Notes: generated by a model from the sequence alone, not told the origin. Positions 42,618 through 51,881 are shown, counted from the first letter of the stretch. The stretch is 64,000 bases of DNA from Rhizobium sp. EC-SD404 (GCF_902498825.1 NZ_LR701459.1:452527-516526), one strand, 5' to 3'. A program made the numbers and translations.

Positions 42618-44687
42618 TCACCACGCGTTGACGCGATTTTCCGGCGCCAGCCACATTGGGTCGCCCTCTTCGATCCCGAAGGCCGTGTAGAACGCATCCA
42701 CATGCTGCAGGGGCGCGAAGGCGCGGTAGTTGCCGGGCGGATGGGGGTCGCCGGTCACCTGGTTGCGGATGTATTGGTCAGTCGCCTTGAAGGTCCACAT
42801 CTGCGCCCAGGAGACGAAGCAGCGCTGAGCCGGCGTCATTCCGTCGACCTCGACATTCTCTGCCGGGTTCTCGGCGAGATAGGTCATCAGCGCGTCGTAG
42901 GCGAGATTGATCCCGCCGACATCGGCCATGTTCTCCTTCACGTTGAGCGGTCCGTTTGCCCGCAAGCCGGGAAGAACCTCAAAAGCATTGGCCTGGTCGA
43001 TCAGCTTTTGCGCCTCCCGGTCGAATGCCGCCGCATCTTGTGGGGTCCACCAGTCGCGCATGTTGCCGTCGGCGTCGAAGAGCCGGCCGCCGCTGTCGAA
43101 GCCGTGCGTCATCTCGTGACCGAGAACGGCGCCCATCCGGCAAAAATTCACCGGCGCATCCATGTCGGCCTCAAAGGCTGCCGGCTGCAGGATGGCGGCG
43201 GGAACTTCAAACCCGTTCATCTGAGGGCCATAGGCGGCGTTGATGATGATGGGCAGCGTGGCGCGTGAATTGTTGAACTGGTCGCGCACAACCGGCTTGC
43301 CGAATTTCTCCACGTCCCGCCGCATGTCGAAGGTGATGAGGTTTGCGACATTCGAGAGCAGATCGTCCGGGTTGATATCGACACTGCTGTAGTCGATCCA
43401 AGTGTCCGGGTATCCGATCAGAAAGGTCAGCTTCTCGAGTTTATCGATCGCAGCACGGCGCGTCGGCTCGCTCAGCCATTCCCTTGTCTCCATCCGGGCG
43501 AGGAACGCTTCGCGAATACGGCGCGTCATGTCGAAGGCTTTTTCCCGCGTCTCGTCCTCGAAGAAGCCGTCGACATAAACCCTGGAGACGGGGTGGCCGA
43601 GTTCGGTGCGCAACAGATCCTGGACCCGCTCTTCCCGCGGGGGAAGGGTGGAGACACCGAGCATGGCCTGCGTCAGTTCGCGGACGGGTTCGTCGAACCG
43701 CGTCGACAGGTAAGGCATGAACTTCGTGATCAGCTTGACGCGGGCATAGTCCTTAAAGTCGTCCAACGGCCGCGCTCTCAGCATCGTCGACAGGGCCGGC
43801 AGGTAGCGCGGCTCGGTGAGGATCAGGCTTTCGGTTTCGGGGAGGCCCACGCCTTCGGACAACCGGGCGAGGTCGAGCTCCGGGATTTCGGCCTGCAGTT
43901 CCGCAAAGGTCGTCGGAATGTAGCTGTTGCGCGGATCGACAAGTTCGACGGGCGTGATCTGCGCGGCATAAAGCTCTCGCTCCATGTTCAAGCTGAGGCG
44001 CGCCATTCTGTCGGCACGCTCCTGGTCAAAGCCGGCGATGACCAGCGCCTCGCGCAAGAAGGCGAGATAGGCCTCGACGCGCGGCGAGCCATCCGGATCG
44101 GCATAGATGTCGCGCTGATCCATCACCAACTGGCCGCTGATGAAGAATAGCACGGTACGGGTGGCATCGACCTGGTCGACGGACGGGACGATGGCCGCGA
44201 GGATGATGTCGGCAGCCGTCGCCGTGAAGTGACCGAGATAGGTCGCCAGATCATCCAGCGAGGCGATCGCTTCGATGCGGTCGAGTTCGGGCTTCAGCGG
44301 CGCCATCCCGAGTTCGTCGATACGATCGGTGTCCATGTAGGACGTGTAGAGGTCGCCGACCTGCTGGACCGGCGTGCCCTTGCCGGCACTGGCCGCGTCT
44401 TCCGCAGCCGCGGCGATGGCATTGACCATCTGCGCCTTCAGCCGCTCACCCATGAAATCGAACACCCCGATGCTCGGCAGCCTCTCCGGGCGTTCGACGC
44501 GCTCCAGCCACTTGCCGGAAGCGTAGTGGTAGAAGTCGTCGGCGGGATCGACACTCGTATCCATGTTCTCGATGGAGAAGGCCAGTTCGTCCGCTCCGAT
44601 CGGCGGAATGGGCCGCTCTTGTGCGGTGGCCAGAGATCCAGGCGATATGGCGTAAAGCGCCGCCAGCGTGAGAAGCGTCCGGTTCAT
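42618..44687 (-). CDS. M13 family (neprilysin/PepO-like) zinc metallopeptidase
   Basis: The 689-residue exported protease has a signal peptide (MNRTLLTLAALYAISPGSLA), an N-terminal domain with the SVDPADDFYHYASGKWLE segment typical of M13, the zinc motif HEMTH in VLGHEMTHGFDSGG near residue 525, the third ligand in ENMADVGGINLAYDAL near 585, the substrate-binding NAAYGPQMN, and the conserved C-terminal Trp in RVNAW. It should cleave peptides in the periplasm or outside the cell. It is the last of four minus-strand genes for exported proteins. Confidence 0.95.
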   Translation of the reverse strand: MNRTLLTLAALYAISPGSLATAQERPIPPIGADELAFSIENMDTSVDPADDFYHYASGKWLERVERPERLPSIGVFDFMGERLKAQMVNAIAAAAEDAASAGKGTPVQQVGDLYTSYMDTDRIDELGMAPLKPELDRIEAIASLDDLATYLGHFTATAADIILAAIVPSVDQVDATRTVLFFISGQLVMDQRDIYADPDGSPRVEAYLAFLREALVIAGFDQERADRMARLSLNMERELYAAQITPVELVDPRNSYIPTTFAELQAEIPELDLARLSEGVGLPETESLILTEPRYLPALSTMLRARPLDDFKDYARVKLITKFMPYLSTRFDEPVRELTQAMLGVSTLPPREERVQDLLRTELGHPVSRVYVDGFFEDETREKAFDMTRRIREAFLARMETREWLSEPTRRAAIDKLEKLTFLIGYPDTWIDYSSVDINPDDLLSNVANLITFDMRRDVEKFGKPVVRDQFNNSRATLPIIINAAYGPQMNGFEVPAAILQPAAFEADMDAPVNFCRMGAVLGHEMTHGFDSGGRLFDADGNMRDWWTPQDAAAFDREAQKLIDQANAFEVLPGLRANGPLNVKENMADVGGINLAYDALMTYLAENPAENVEVDGMTPAQRCFVSWAQMWTFKATDQYIRNQVTGDPHPPGNYRAFAPLQHVDAFYTAFGIEEGDPMWLAPENRVNAW

Positions 44688-44735
44688 GTCATCGCTCCGA
44701 GGAAAGGCAGGATGGCGGTCGCCGCGTGATGTCGC

Positions 44736-45032
44736 TCACCTCAGGGTGCAGACCCCGTTTACGCCACCGCGCGCGGTGTAGGAGAGGCTGGGTGTGCCAT
44801 CGGGAGAGATCATGATCGATATGGTCACGTGATCATGCGAGGCTTCATAATATTCGGCGTTGAAGACGTTCAGCTTGGCTTCGGTGCCGTTGATGTAGAC
44901 CGGGCCACCCTGGTCGGCATGGACTTCGATGCTGCCCGGACATGTGGCGTTCAAAAGTGGTATCGCGGCATGGGCCGTGCCTGCAGCGACGATCGAACCG
45001 GTAACAGCCAAGGCACTGATCATGCGGGTCAT
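44736..45032 (-). CDS. Small exported protein of unknown function
   Basis: The 98-residue product has a signal peptide (RMISALAVTGSIVAAGTAHA) and a compact beta domain with two cysteines, one near the start (NATCPGSIEVHADQGGPVYI) and one near the end (GGVNGVCTLR), probably a disulfide. AAGGAGA precedes the start. No family name is known to me. It lies between the M13 peptidase and a broken lipoprotein gene on the same strand. Confidence 0.78.
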   Translation of the reverse strand: MTRMISALAVTGSIVAAGTAHAAIPLLNATCPGSIEVHADQGGPVYINGTEAKLNVFNAEYYEASHDHVTISIMISPDGTPSLSYTARGGVNGVCTLR

Positions 45033-45079
45033 GCTTTCTCTCCTTGATGGGAATCCATGGGGCATATGAATGCTGCTTT

Positions 45080-45403
45080 TCAGAGCGGGCCTTCGTTGGT
45101 CATCGACATCACCCGTGCGACGATGCCCGAATTGGAGACGGTGCATTGCCAAGGGGCCCGGTCGGGGCCCACGCCGATTGTCACTTGAGAATTGGCCTCG
45201 GAATAGAGCATCTCGGTGATGATCTGATCGGGGTTGTTGGTGGTGCGCTGTACCTCGCGAAGGCAAGCGTCGCGTGCAATCTGGGGAACGCTCTGGTCCA
45301 TCAATGCCGGTGTTGCCGCAAGCGGCGGGTTGCTGCTCGTGTCGCCGGTTCAGCCGCAGACGACGAGTGCTCCGGCCAATGCAAGAAAACTGCCTGCTTT
45401 CAT
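45080..45403 (-). pseudogene. Small lipoprotein gene interrupted by an in-frame TGA
   Basis: From ATG 45403, preceded by AGGGAGAA, the frame reads MKAGSFLALAGALVVCG, a lipoprotein-like signal with Cys16, then hits TGA at 45350-45352. The same frame continues without a shift as TGDTSSNPPLAATPALMDQS and on through a conserved-looking domain (ACLREVQRTTNNPDQIITEML, VGPDRAPWQCTVSN, MSMTNEGPL) to a stop at 45080. A single base change would restore one 107-codon gene. Either it is newly broken, the base is a read error, or translation restarts at ATG 45304, which would leave the protein without export. Confidence 0.7.
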
Positions 45404-45458
45404 GGTACCCGTTCTCCCTGAAAATCTCTAAGTGCGGATCAATCGACCGCTTCAACAT

Positions 45459-46154
45459 TCAACCTCCGGCTTCGACCAGAAAGCGGCCTGAAGCCCAGCC
45501 TGACAGGTTCCCGTCGGGCCGCTCCACCCGACACCATCGCGTGCGTCCATTCATTCGGCAGCCGAGGTTTCGAAGCACCGTTCCGTTGCGCAACTGGGCA
45601 ATCGTCGGCGAAAGGGTTGTCGGCTCGGCGCGGATGTTCAACCTGTCACCATTCGGCACATTGGCGACCGCCCAGAAGTCGGGACCACCGGAGAGACCGT
45701 CAGCGAAATCGGGCGCGACGGCGTCCACCCGGCCGCCCGTGACTTCGACGTCCAGCGAAAAATTCGCGACCTCGTCGCGTCGCGCTGCGTTGCGCATGAG
45801 GTAGACCCGGATAACGTAATCGCCCGACTTCGGTACGATGACGTCGGCGAAGTCGCCTTGCGAAGATCCGATGAAAAGGGCCTCGTCCGCGCCGAAGGGC
45901 AGGATGTTGAAATAGCTGGATCGGTTGTCGGTCCGCATCTCAGCAGCAAGCCGCTGTCCGCCGCTCACTCGAATGAGATAGTCGATGCCATCGTAACCGA
46001 CGATCTGGCCGCGCACCGTTTGGGAGCTGCGGCCCGACGCAAAGCTGATGCGCTCCGTCCGTTCCTGAGCGCTTGCGGAATGGAAGTGCCAATTATTCGG
46101 TGCGCCCGAAAGGGAGACCATGACGCTGAGAACCAGGATCAGCACCCATCGCAT
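45459..46154 (-). CDS. Exported PliG-like (g-type lysozyme inhibitor) and SH3 domain protein
   Basis: The 231-residue precursor has a signal peptide (cleaved near ASA-QE). Residues about 35-140 follow the pattern of the g-type lysozyme inhibitor PliG of Escherichia coli: ISFASGRSSQTVRGQIVGYD, a GQRLAAEM strand, VPKSGDYVIRVYLMRNAARRDEV and a closing FSLDVEV. Residues about 160-231 are a bacterial SH3 domain (DRLNIRAEPTTLSPTIAQLRNGTVL, RWCRVERPDGNLSGWASGRFL). It would act in the periplasm against host or competitor lysozyme. The PliG assignment is by recalled sequence pattern and needs a profile search. Confidence 0.75.
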   Translation of the reverse strand: MRWVLILVLSVMVSLSGAPNNWHFHSASAQERTERISFASGRSSQTVRGQIVGYDGIDYLIRVSGGQRLAAEMRTDNRSSYFNILPFGADEALFIGSSQGDFADVIVPKSGDYVIRVYLMRNAARRDEVANFSLDVEVTGGRVDAVAPDFADGLSGGPDFWAVANVPNGDRLNIRAEPTTLSPTIAQLRNGTVLRNLGCRMNGRTRWCRVERPDGNLSGWASGRFLVEAGG

Positions 46155-46306
46155 CGGATTGCCTCATGCCCGACAGGAGAAAAACCGGAGGCGAGTTTGA
46201 GCCCGAGAGCACGCAAAGGACGAATGAAATTTATGCGCGGTCCTGCAAGCAGAACTCATGCATCGCGGTGGCGTTGGAGAGGCTGATCTGGCGATTAGGC
46301 GATTGA

Positions 46307-47179
46307 TCAGGTCGCCTGTTTTCGAACCTGCGCCTTGAACCAGCGGATAAGCGCGTCGAGTGCCGGTTCGCCGCGCCGGCTTTCCTTGACGCAAAGATAG
46401 TAGTCCTGCTGCGTTGGAAGCGTGTTCGCGTCCAGCAGCGCAAGGCCACCTCCTTCGATCTCCGGGGCCGCGAGAAAGTCAGGAACGAGCGCCGCGCCAA
46501 GTCCGGCCTTCGCCAGTTCCAGTGCAATCAGGTAATGGGAGGCGAAGATCCACCGCTCGTCGGATGGAGGCGCAAGCGCACAGTCCATGACGCGGCCGAA
46601 GGTTTTCCAATCGGCGCCCTGGCGGCCCGGCTGAAGGTCGGTGGTTATGAACGCCAGGCGGCTCCTGTCGGCTGCGGGGGAGGCGATGGGCACCAGCTTT
46701 TCCGGCCAGAGTAGAAAGGCGTAGAAGCCTTTTTCCGCCGGCAGCGTCGTCACGAATGCATCGGCGACGGCGTCGGTCATTTCCGGATCGCGCGCATACA
46801 TGCAAAGCTGCAGGTCGAAGGAAGGCTTGCCTGCATAGAAGTTCGGAAGCCGCGGCACCAGCCATCCCGGCCCGAAGCTGGTGCATACTGCGAGCCTCAC
46901 CGTTTCGCGCGACCCACCGATGGCCTCGCCAACCGAGCGCTCGATATCTGCAAATGCTGGCTGCAACTTGCGGGCAAGCCGGCTCCCGGCTTCCGTCAGG
47001 ATGATGCCGCGCCCCTGCTTCTGCAGAAGGCGCTCTCCTACGATTTCCGACAGCAGCCTGAGTTGGTGGCTTATCGCGCTCTGGGTCACGCCCAATTCGA
47101 GAGCTGCAGCCGAAACGGACGAGTGACGCGATACCGCCTCGAAGGCTTCAAGCGCGCGAAAGTTCTGCCTGCGGACCAT
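46307..47179 (-). CDS. LysR-type transcriptional regulator (GcvA-like)
   Basis: The 290-residue regulator has the LysR helix-turn-helix (LRALEAFEAVSRHSSVSAAALELGVTQSAISHQLRLL trace, residues about 6-43) and a two-lobe effector domain with LAVCTSFGPGWLVPRLPNFY, the GcvA-subgroup pattern. No effector can be named. The next gene upstream is another LysR on the same strand; neither flanking operon is divergent from this one, so the target is uncertain. Confidence 0.92.
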   Translation of the reverse strand: MVRRQNFRALEAFEAVSRHSSVSAAALELGVTQSAISHQLRLLSEIVGERLLQKQGRGIILTEAGSRLARKLQPAFADIERSVGEAIGGSRETVRLAVCTSFGPGWLVPRLPNFYAGKPSFDLQLCMYARDPEMTDAVADAFVTTLPAEKGFYAFLLWPEKLVPIASPAADRSRLAFITTDLQPGRQGADWKTFGRVMDCALAPPSDERWIFASHYLIALELAKAGLGAALVPDFLAAPEIEGGGLALLDANTLPTQQDYYLCVKESRRGEPALDALIRWFKAQVRKQAT

Positions 47180-47346
47180 CGTGCGGTGATTGCCCCTGGG
47201 GATCGGTATGGCGAATACTAGCTCACCCGAGCCTGCAATGCATGGGGGTATGCATTCCTGTCCGCTAGAACTTCCAACAGCATTAAGCGGAAGAGTCCGA
47301 CGCTGAGATGCTCGCGTTCCTGACCCGCGTTCTGCGCAGTTTTAAG

Positions 47347-48258
47347 TCAGCTCCTGGTGAGGCCCTGCTTCCAATGGAGCATCAGCATGTCCAGGAAATG
47401 CTGGGCTGCGGGCGCAAGGGAGGCTCCGCGCCGACGTACAATCCCGATGGTTCGGGACACCTCCGGATCCTGCAGAGGCTGGACGCTGATGATGGGATGA
47501 TCGCCTTGCGGGGTGGCCATGCGGGGGAGAACGGAAACACCAAGGCCCGCCTCGACGAGGCCGAGCGACGTCGACAGATGTGTCGTTTCGTAGGTGAAGG
47601 ACAGTTGCACGTCGGCCTTCGCAAGCGCTGCGTCGAGCAGCGTGCGGTTGCCGCTCGATCGACTGACCGTGATCAGACGGTGGGGCGGCAGGTCGGTCCA
47701 GCGCACGACCGATTGCGCTGCCAGTGGATGGTCGCGCCGCGCAGCGAGAACGAACGGATCCTCGACCAGTGGCGTAAACTCCAGATCCGCGCTCGATGCG
47801 CCCATGAGGTTGATCCCGAACTCAACCTCTCCGCGTGATACGGCCGTCAGCCCGTCATTTGCGCTCAGGTCCATGATCCGGAAGCGGATCTGCGGAAACT
47901 CCGCTGCAAAGCGGCGGATGACGGCTGGCAGGAAGTAGAAGGCCGCCGTCGGCAGGCAGGCGATCGTGACCAAACCCCCGCGGCGCAGGCCGACATCGCG
48001 AAACGAGAACAGGGACTGGTCGAACTCGTCCAAAAGCCGCCTTACCAATGGCAGCATTTCGCGCCCGACCGCCGTCGGCGCGACACTGCGCGTTGTTCGC
48101 TCGAAAAGCTGTGCCCCGATCGTTTCCTCCAGTTTTTGGATGCGACGGGAGAGCGCCGGCTGCGAGACATTCAGCGCTTCGGCAGCCCTGTGAAAATTGC
48201 CGAGCTCCATGACGGCGATGAAGGAGCGCAAGTCGAGCGTGTCGCAATTGATGTGCAT
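47347..48258 (-). CDS. LysR-type transcriptional regulator next to the tricarboxylate transporter
   Basis: The 303-residue protein has the LysR helix-turn-helix (LRSFIAVMELGNFHRAAEALNVSQPALSRRIQKLE trace) and an effector domain beginning LVTIACLPTAAFYFLPAVIRRF. It is divergent from the tripartite transporter binding-protein gene, and the 279-bp gap holds an 18-bp perfect palindrome, so it likely senses the transported acid and controls that operon. Confidence 0.93.
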   Translation of the reverse strand: MHINCDTLDLRSFIAVMELGNFHRAAEALNVSQPALSRRIQKLEETIGAQLFERTTRSVAPTAVGREMLPLVRRLLDEFDQSLFSFRDVGLRRGGLVTIACLPTAAFYFLPAVIRRFAAEFPQIRFRIMDLSANDGLTAVSRGEVEFGINLMGASSADLEFTPLVEDPFVLAARRDHPLAAQSVVRWTDLPPHRLITVSRSSGNRTLLDAALAKADVQLSFTYETTHLSTSLGLVEAGLGVSVLPRMATPQGDHPIISVQPLQDPEVSRTIGIVRRRGASLAPAAQHFLDMLMLHWKQGLTRS

Positions 48259-48339
48259 TTCAGATCAACTGTCCAACTTTTTGCATATGACATATCAATG
48301 GTAGCGATACACAACGTGCAGACAAAGAGATCACTGATG

Positions 48340-48357
48340 CAATTGATGCATCAATTG
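48340..48357. promoter_or_regulatory. 18-bp perfect palindrome in the LysR/transporter control region
   Basis: CAATTGATGCATCAATTG is fully symmetrical and lies 82 bp from the LysR start and 180 bp before the binding-protein start. It is a good candidate operator for the LysR protein encoded beside it or for another dimeric regulator. Confidence 0.7.
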
Positions 48358-48493
48358 GCGCGGTAACCGCATCAAATGCCGTGTTTTCAGGCATTTTGCC
48401 GAAATCACGAGCGCCAAAGGCGTTGGAGGCGCCTTTAGAGACTTTACAGGCGAGGCGCGACGTGTTCACCCTACGCCTAATTCATGTGTACCT

Positions 48494-48503
48494 TTGTATA
48501 CGA
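48494..48503. promoter_or_regulatory. GTATAC box upstream of the binding-protein gene
   Basis: TTGTATACGA lies 34 bp before the binding-protein start. It is one of five GTATAC-type boxes upstream of units of this catabolic cluster and fits the palindrome form often bound by FadR-subfamily GntR repressors. Confidence 0.55.
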
Positions 48504-48537
48504 TGAAGACTTTACCATGAGATTTGGGAGGAAAAGC

Positions 48538-49638
48538 ATGACCCGTATCGATCGTCGTAAGTTCCTGGCTGCCAGCGCAGCCACCATCGCGGCTGCTGGC
48601 TTCGGTTTGCCGAAGGCATTCGCGCAGGACGCCGTGGATTTCGCTGGTGAAACCATCGAGTGGTGGATCCCCTTCTCCGAGGGCGGCGGCTCCGACGTCT
48701 GGGCGCGCTTCATGGCGCCTTACCTGGCCAAGCATCTGCCGGGTCAGCCGAACGTCATCGTTCGCAACGTTCCCGGCGGCGGCTCCATCACGGGCACCAA
48801 CGAATTCGTTGCGCGCGCCCGTCCCGATGGTCTTGCACTACTCGGCACCTCGGGCTCGACCCAGTTTCCGTTCCTGCTCGGTGACACGCGCGTGCGTTAC
48901 GACTACGCCAAACTGATCCCCGTGCTCGTCTCGCCGACAGGCGGCGTTGCTTATCTGCCGGCAAGCCTAGAGGTTGCCGACGCATCGGAACTGTCCAAGC
49001 TCGGCGACCAGGAACTGGTTTATGCCAGCCAGGGTGCCACGTCGCTCGACCTCGTGCCGCTGCTCGCGTTCCGCCTGCTCGGTCTCAACGTGCGTCACGT
49101 CTTCGGCATGACCGGTCGTGGCGACGGCCGTCTCGCCTTCGAGCGCGGCGAAGCCACGATCGACTATCAGACCTCGTCGGCCTATCTCACCAATGTGGAG
49201 CCGCTCGTGGAAGCCGGCACCGCCGTCCCGATCTTCTCGTGGGGCGTTCTCGACACGGAAGGCAACGTCCAGCGCGACCCGACCTTCCCGGATCTGCCGC
49301 ACTTCGTCGAAGCGCTCGAAATGGCGACTGGCGCCATCCCGGACAGCGTCGAATTCGATGCTTACATGGCATTCTTCGGCTCGGGCTTCGCCGCGCAGAA
49401 GCCGGCTATGCTGCCGGAAGGCACACCGGAGAACATCGTTGCCGCCTATCGCCAGGCATTCGCCGATGCAGCTGCCGATCCTGATCTGCAGGCTGCGAAA
49501 GGCGAGATCCTGGGCGAATACGACCAGGCCGTCGGCGATGGCGTTCAGACGCTCTACGAGGTTGCGACCACGATCGATCCGGAAGCACGCGAATGGGTTC
49601 GCGAGTTCCTGATGTCGGAATATCAGGTCCAGCTCTAA
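48538..49638 (+). CDS. Tripartite tricarboxylate transporter substrate-binding protein (TctC-like)
   Basis: The 366-residue protein has a twin-arginine type signal (IDRRKFLAASAATIAAAGFG, cleaved near AFA-QD) and the Bug/TctC fold: GGGSDVWARFMAPYLAKHLPGQPNVIVRNVPGGG is the usual N-terminal ligand loop. It captures a carboxylic acid for the TctA-TctB membrane part encoded next. Length is somewhat above the usual 320 residues. GGGAGG precedes ATG 48538; an upstream in-frame ATG at 48484 lacks this. Confidence 0.92.
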   Translation: MTRIDRRKFLAASAATIAAAGFGLPKAFAQDAVDFAGETIEWWIPFSEGGGSDVWARFMAPYLAKHLPGQPNVIVRNVPGGGSITGTNEFVARARPDGLALLGTSGSTQFPFLLGDTRVRYDYAKLIPVLVSPTGGVAYLPASLEVADASELSKLGDQELVYASQGATSLDLVPLLAFRLLGLNVRHVFGMTGRGDGRLAFERGEATIDYQTSSAYLTNVEPLVEAGTAVPIFSWGVLDTEGNVQRDPTFPDLPHFVEALEMATGAIPDSVEFDAYMAFFGSGFAAQKPAMLPEGTPENIVAAYRQAFADAAADPDLQAAKGEILGEYDQAVGDGVQTLYEVATTIDPEAREWVREFLMSEYQVQL

Positions 49639-49651
49639 GGCAATACCGATA

Positions 49652-49684
49652 CGGAGCGCGCAGGCACAGTCCCCGCGCGCTCCG
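49652..49684 (+). promoter_or_regulatory. Hairpin between binding-protein and permease genes
   Basis: CGGAGCGCGC (49652-49661) and GCGCGCTCCG (49675-49684) form a perfect 10-bp stem with a 13-base loop and no T run, 14 bp after the binding-protein stop. It would protect or attenuate the message so that more binding protein than permease is made. Confidence 0.7.
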
Positions 49685-49804
49685 ACACCTCTCGTTTCCC
49701 GATCTTTCGGGCTGATCTGATCCTGGCCTCTGCGGAAATCGCTTCGTGTTGCCTTGCAACGCGCCGATCCGCAGCAACTTCGCCAGCAGCGGGACGCTTC
49801 CATC

Positions 49805-51823
49805 ATGCTTGAGACATTTCTCAGTTCTTTCGCCACCTTGCTGACTGCCCAGCATCTCATGTTCATGACGATCGGCGTGGTGCTCGGTCTCGTGGTCGGC
49901 ATCCTGCCGGCGCTCGGCGGTATCGCCGGCATGTCGTTGCTGCTTCCGTTCATCTACGGCATGGACCCGACGTCGGCCGTGGCGATGATGATCGGTCTGT
50001 TGGCGATCTTGCCGACATCGGACACGTTCTCGTCGATCCTGATGGGCATTCCGGGTTCGTCCGCATCGCAGGCGACCGTGCTCGACGGTTTCCCGCTCGC
50101 CAAGAAGGGCGAGGCGGCGCGCGCGCTGTCTGCAGCCTTCTCGGCATCGATGGTGGGCGGCATGTTCGGCGCGATCGCGCTGACCGGCGTCGTCCTGATT
50201 GCGCGACCGCTGATCCTGTCGTTCAGTTCGGCTGAGCTTTTCATGCTCGCGATCTTCGGCCTGTCGATGGTCGGGGTCCTGTCGGGATCGAATCTCGGCA
50301 AGGGCCTGGCTGCCTGTGCGCTCGGCCTCATTCTCGGCACGATCGGTACGGCGCCTGCCGCCGGTGGTGAGCGCATGTCCTTCGATTCGCTCTATCTGAT
50401 CAGCGGCCTCGAACTGGTCATCGTTGGCCTGGGCATCTTCGCCCTTCCCGAGATCGTCGATCTTCTGCGATCCAACCAGAGCATTTCGTCGACCGGCAAG
50501 CTCGGCTCGGGCTGGTTCCAGGGTGTCCGCGATACGTGGAACAGCCGCTGGCTGGCTTTGCGCTGTTCCGGCCTCGGTGCGCTGATCGGGATGATCCCGG
50601 GTCTCGGCGGCAGCGTCGTCGACTGGCTGGCCTATGGTCATGCCGTGCAGACGACCAAGGGCAAGACGGAATTCGGGCAGGGCGACATTCGCGGCGTGAT
50701 CGCACCGGAATCGGCCAACAATGCCTGCGCCGGTGGTGCCCTGATCCCGACACTGCTCTTCGGCATTCCGGGCTCCGGCTCTATGGCGATCTTCCTCGCC
50801 GCCATGATCCTGATCGGCTTGCAGCCGGGACCGGCCATGGCCGACCCAGCGCGCGATCTGGATCTGACCTACACGATCATCTGGACGCTCGCGATCGCCA
50901 ACGTCGTCGGCACCGCGCTCTGCATCGTTCTGTCGCCCTGGGTCGCGAAGCTGACCACGATCAAGTACACGATCTTTGCGCCCTTCATGATCGTCGTCAT
51001 TTCCTTCGGTGCCTTTCAGGCAACACGGTCCTTCAACGACATGTTGGCGCTTTTGGCGATCGGCCTCATCGGCATCTTCCTGAAGCGCTTCGGCTGGCCA
51101 CGCCCTGCGTTCCTTATCGGCTTCGTGCTCGCCACCCAGGTCGAAACCTATTTCTACCAGGCGGTGCAGTTCTACGGCTACGGCTTCCCGCTGCGTCCGC
51201 TGGCGCTGGCCATCGGTGTGCTGACGGTTCTCTCGGTGTGGTTCGGTACGCGCAAGCGTCCCGGCGATGCCGCAGCCGCGAGCATCAGCTCGGAAGGGGA
51301 TGCCGAGCAAGCCCAAGCGAAGAACCTCATGCCGCAGATCGTCTTCACGGTGGTGGTCGGAGCGCTCTTCATCTACGCCTTCGTCGACTCCTGGGAATTG
51401 GCCTCGTTCCTCGACAAGGTGTTCCCGATGTCGGTTGCGGTCGTCGGCCTGATCGCCTGTCTCGTGGTAGGACTGCCCCAACTGCGTGCTCAGAAGACCA
51501 TCGCCGGCGGCGGAGCGGTTGCGGGCGGGTCGGCGAACTTCGATATGGACGCCAACATGACAGATGGCGGACCGTGGCGGTTCGTGTTCTGGCTCGTTGG
51601 CTTCGTCGCCTTGATCGGCCTTCTCGGCTACTTCCTGGCCCTGATCGTCTTCTTCATGACCTTCACCCGTGTCGTCGCAAAGACGAGCTGGCTGAACTCC
51701 GCGTTGCTGACCGCCGGGGCCGCCGCGATGATCATGGTCCTGACCTGGGCCCTGAACATGCAGATGCCTTACGGTCTGCTGCAGGAATACTTCTACGACA
51801 GCCTGGTCTGGCCTTTCCGCTAG
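49805..51823 (+). CDS. Fused TctA-TctB membrane protein of a tripartite tricarboxylate transporter
   Basis: The 672-residue protein joins the large permease TctA (residues about 1-490, with GVVLGLVVGILPALGGIAGM and GMIPGLGGSVVDWLAYGHA signatures) to a TctB-like four-span domain (about 515-665, starting PQIVFTVVVGALFIYAFVDSW). In classical systems these are two genes. ATG 49805 opens directly on the first membrane span. It is energised by an ion gradient and receives substrate from the upstream binding protein. A terminator follows the stop. Confidence 0.9.
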   Translation: MLETFLSSFATLLTAQHLMFMTIGVVLGLVVGILPALGGIAGMSLLLPFIYGMDPTSAVAMMIGLLAILPTSDTFSSILMGIPGSSASQATVLDGFPLAKKGEAARALSAAFSASMVGGMFGAIALTGVVLIARPLILSFSSAELFMLAIFGLSMVGVLSGSNLGKGLAACALGLILGTIGTAPAAGGERMSFDSLYLISGLELVIVGLGIFALPEIVDLLRSNQSISSTGKLGSGWFQGVRDTWNSRWLALRCSGLGALIGMIPGLGGSVVDWLAYGHAVQTTKGKTEFGQGDIRGVIAPESANNACAGGALIPTLLFGIPGSGSMAIFLAAMILIGLQPGPAMADPARDLDLTYTIIWTLAIANVVGTALCIVLSPWVAKLTTIKYTIFAPFMIVVISFGAFQATRSFNDMLALLAIGLIGIFLKRFGWPRPAFLIGFVLATQVETYFYQAVQFYGYGFPLRPLALAIGVLTVLSVWFGTRKRPGDAAAASISSEGDAEQAQAKNLMPQIVFTVVVGALFIYAFVDSWELASFLDKVFPMSVAVVGLIACLVVGLPQLRAQKTIAGGGAVAGGSANFDMDANMTDGGPWRFVFWLVGFVALIGLLGYFLALIVFFMTFTRVVAKTSWLNSALLTAGAAAMIMVLTWALNMQMPYGLLQEYFYDSLVWPFR

Positions 51824-51835
51824 CCAAAGCATCAG

Positions 51836-51865
51836 CCGCTCCGGGAGCTTTTCCGGGGCGGTTTT
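51836..51865 (+). terminator. Rho-independent terminator after the transporter
   Basis: CCGCTCCGG (51836-51844) pairs with CCGGGGCGG (51853-51861), one G-T wobble, with an 8-base loop and TTTT. It ends the transporter transcript 12 bp after the stop. Confidence 0.8.
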
Positions 51866-51881
51866 CCATATCCCGAATTTC

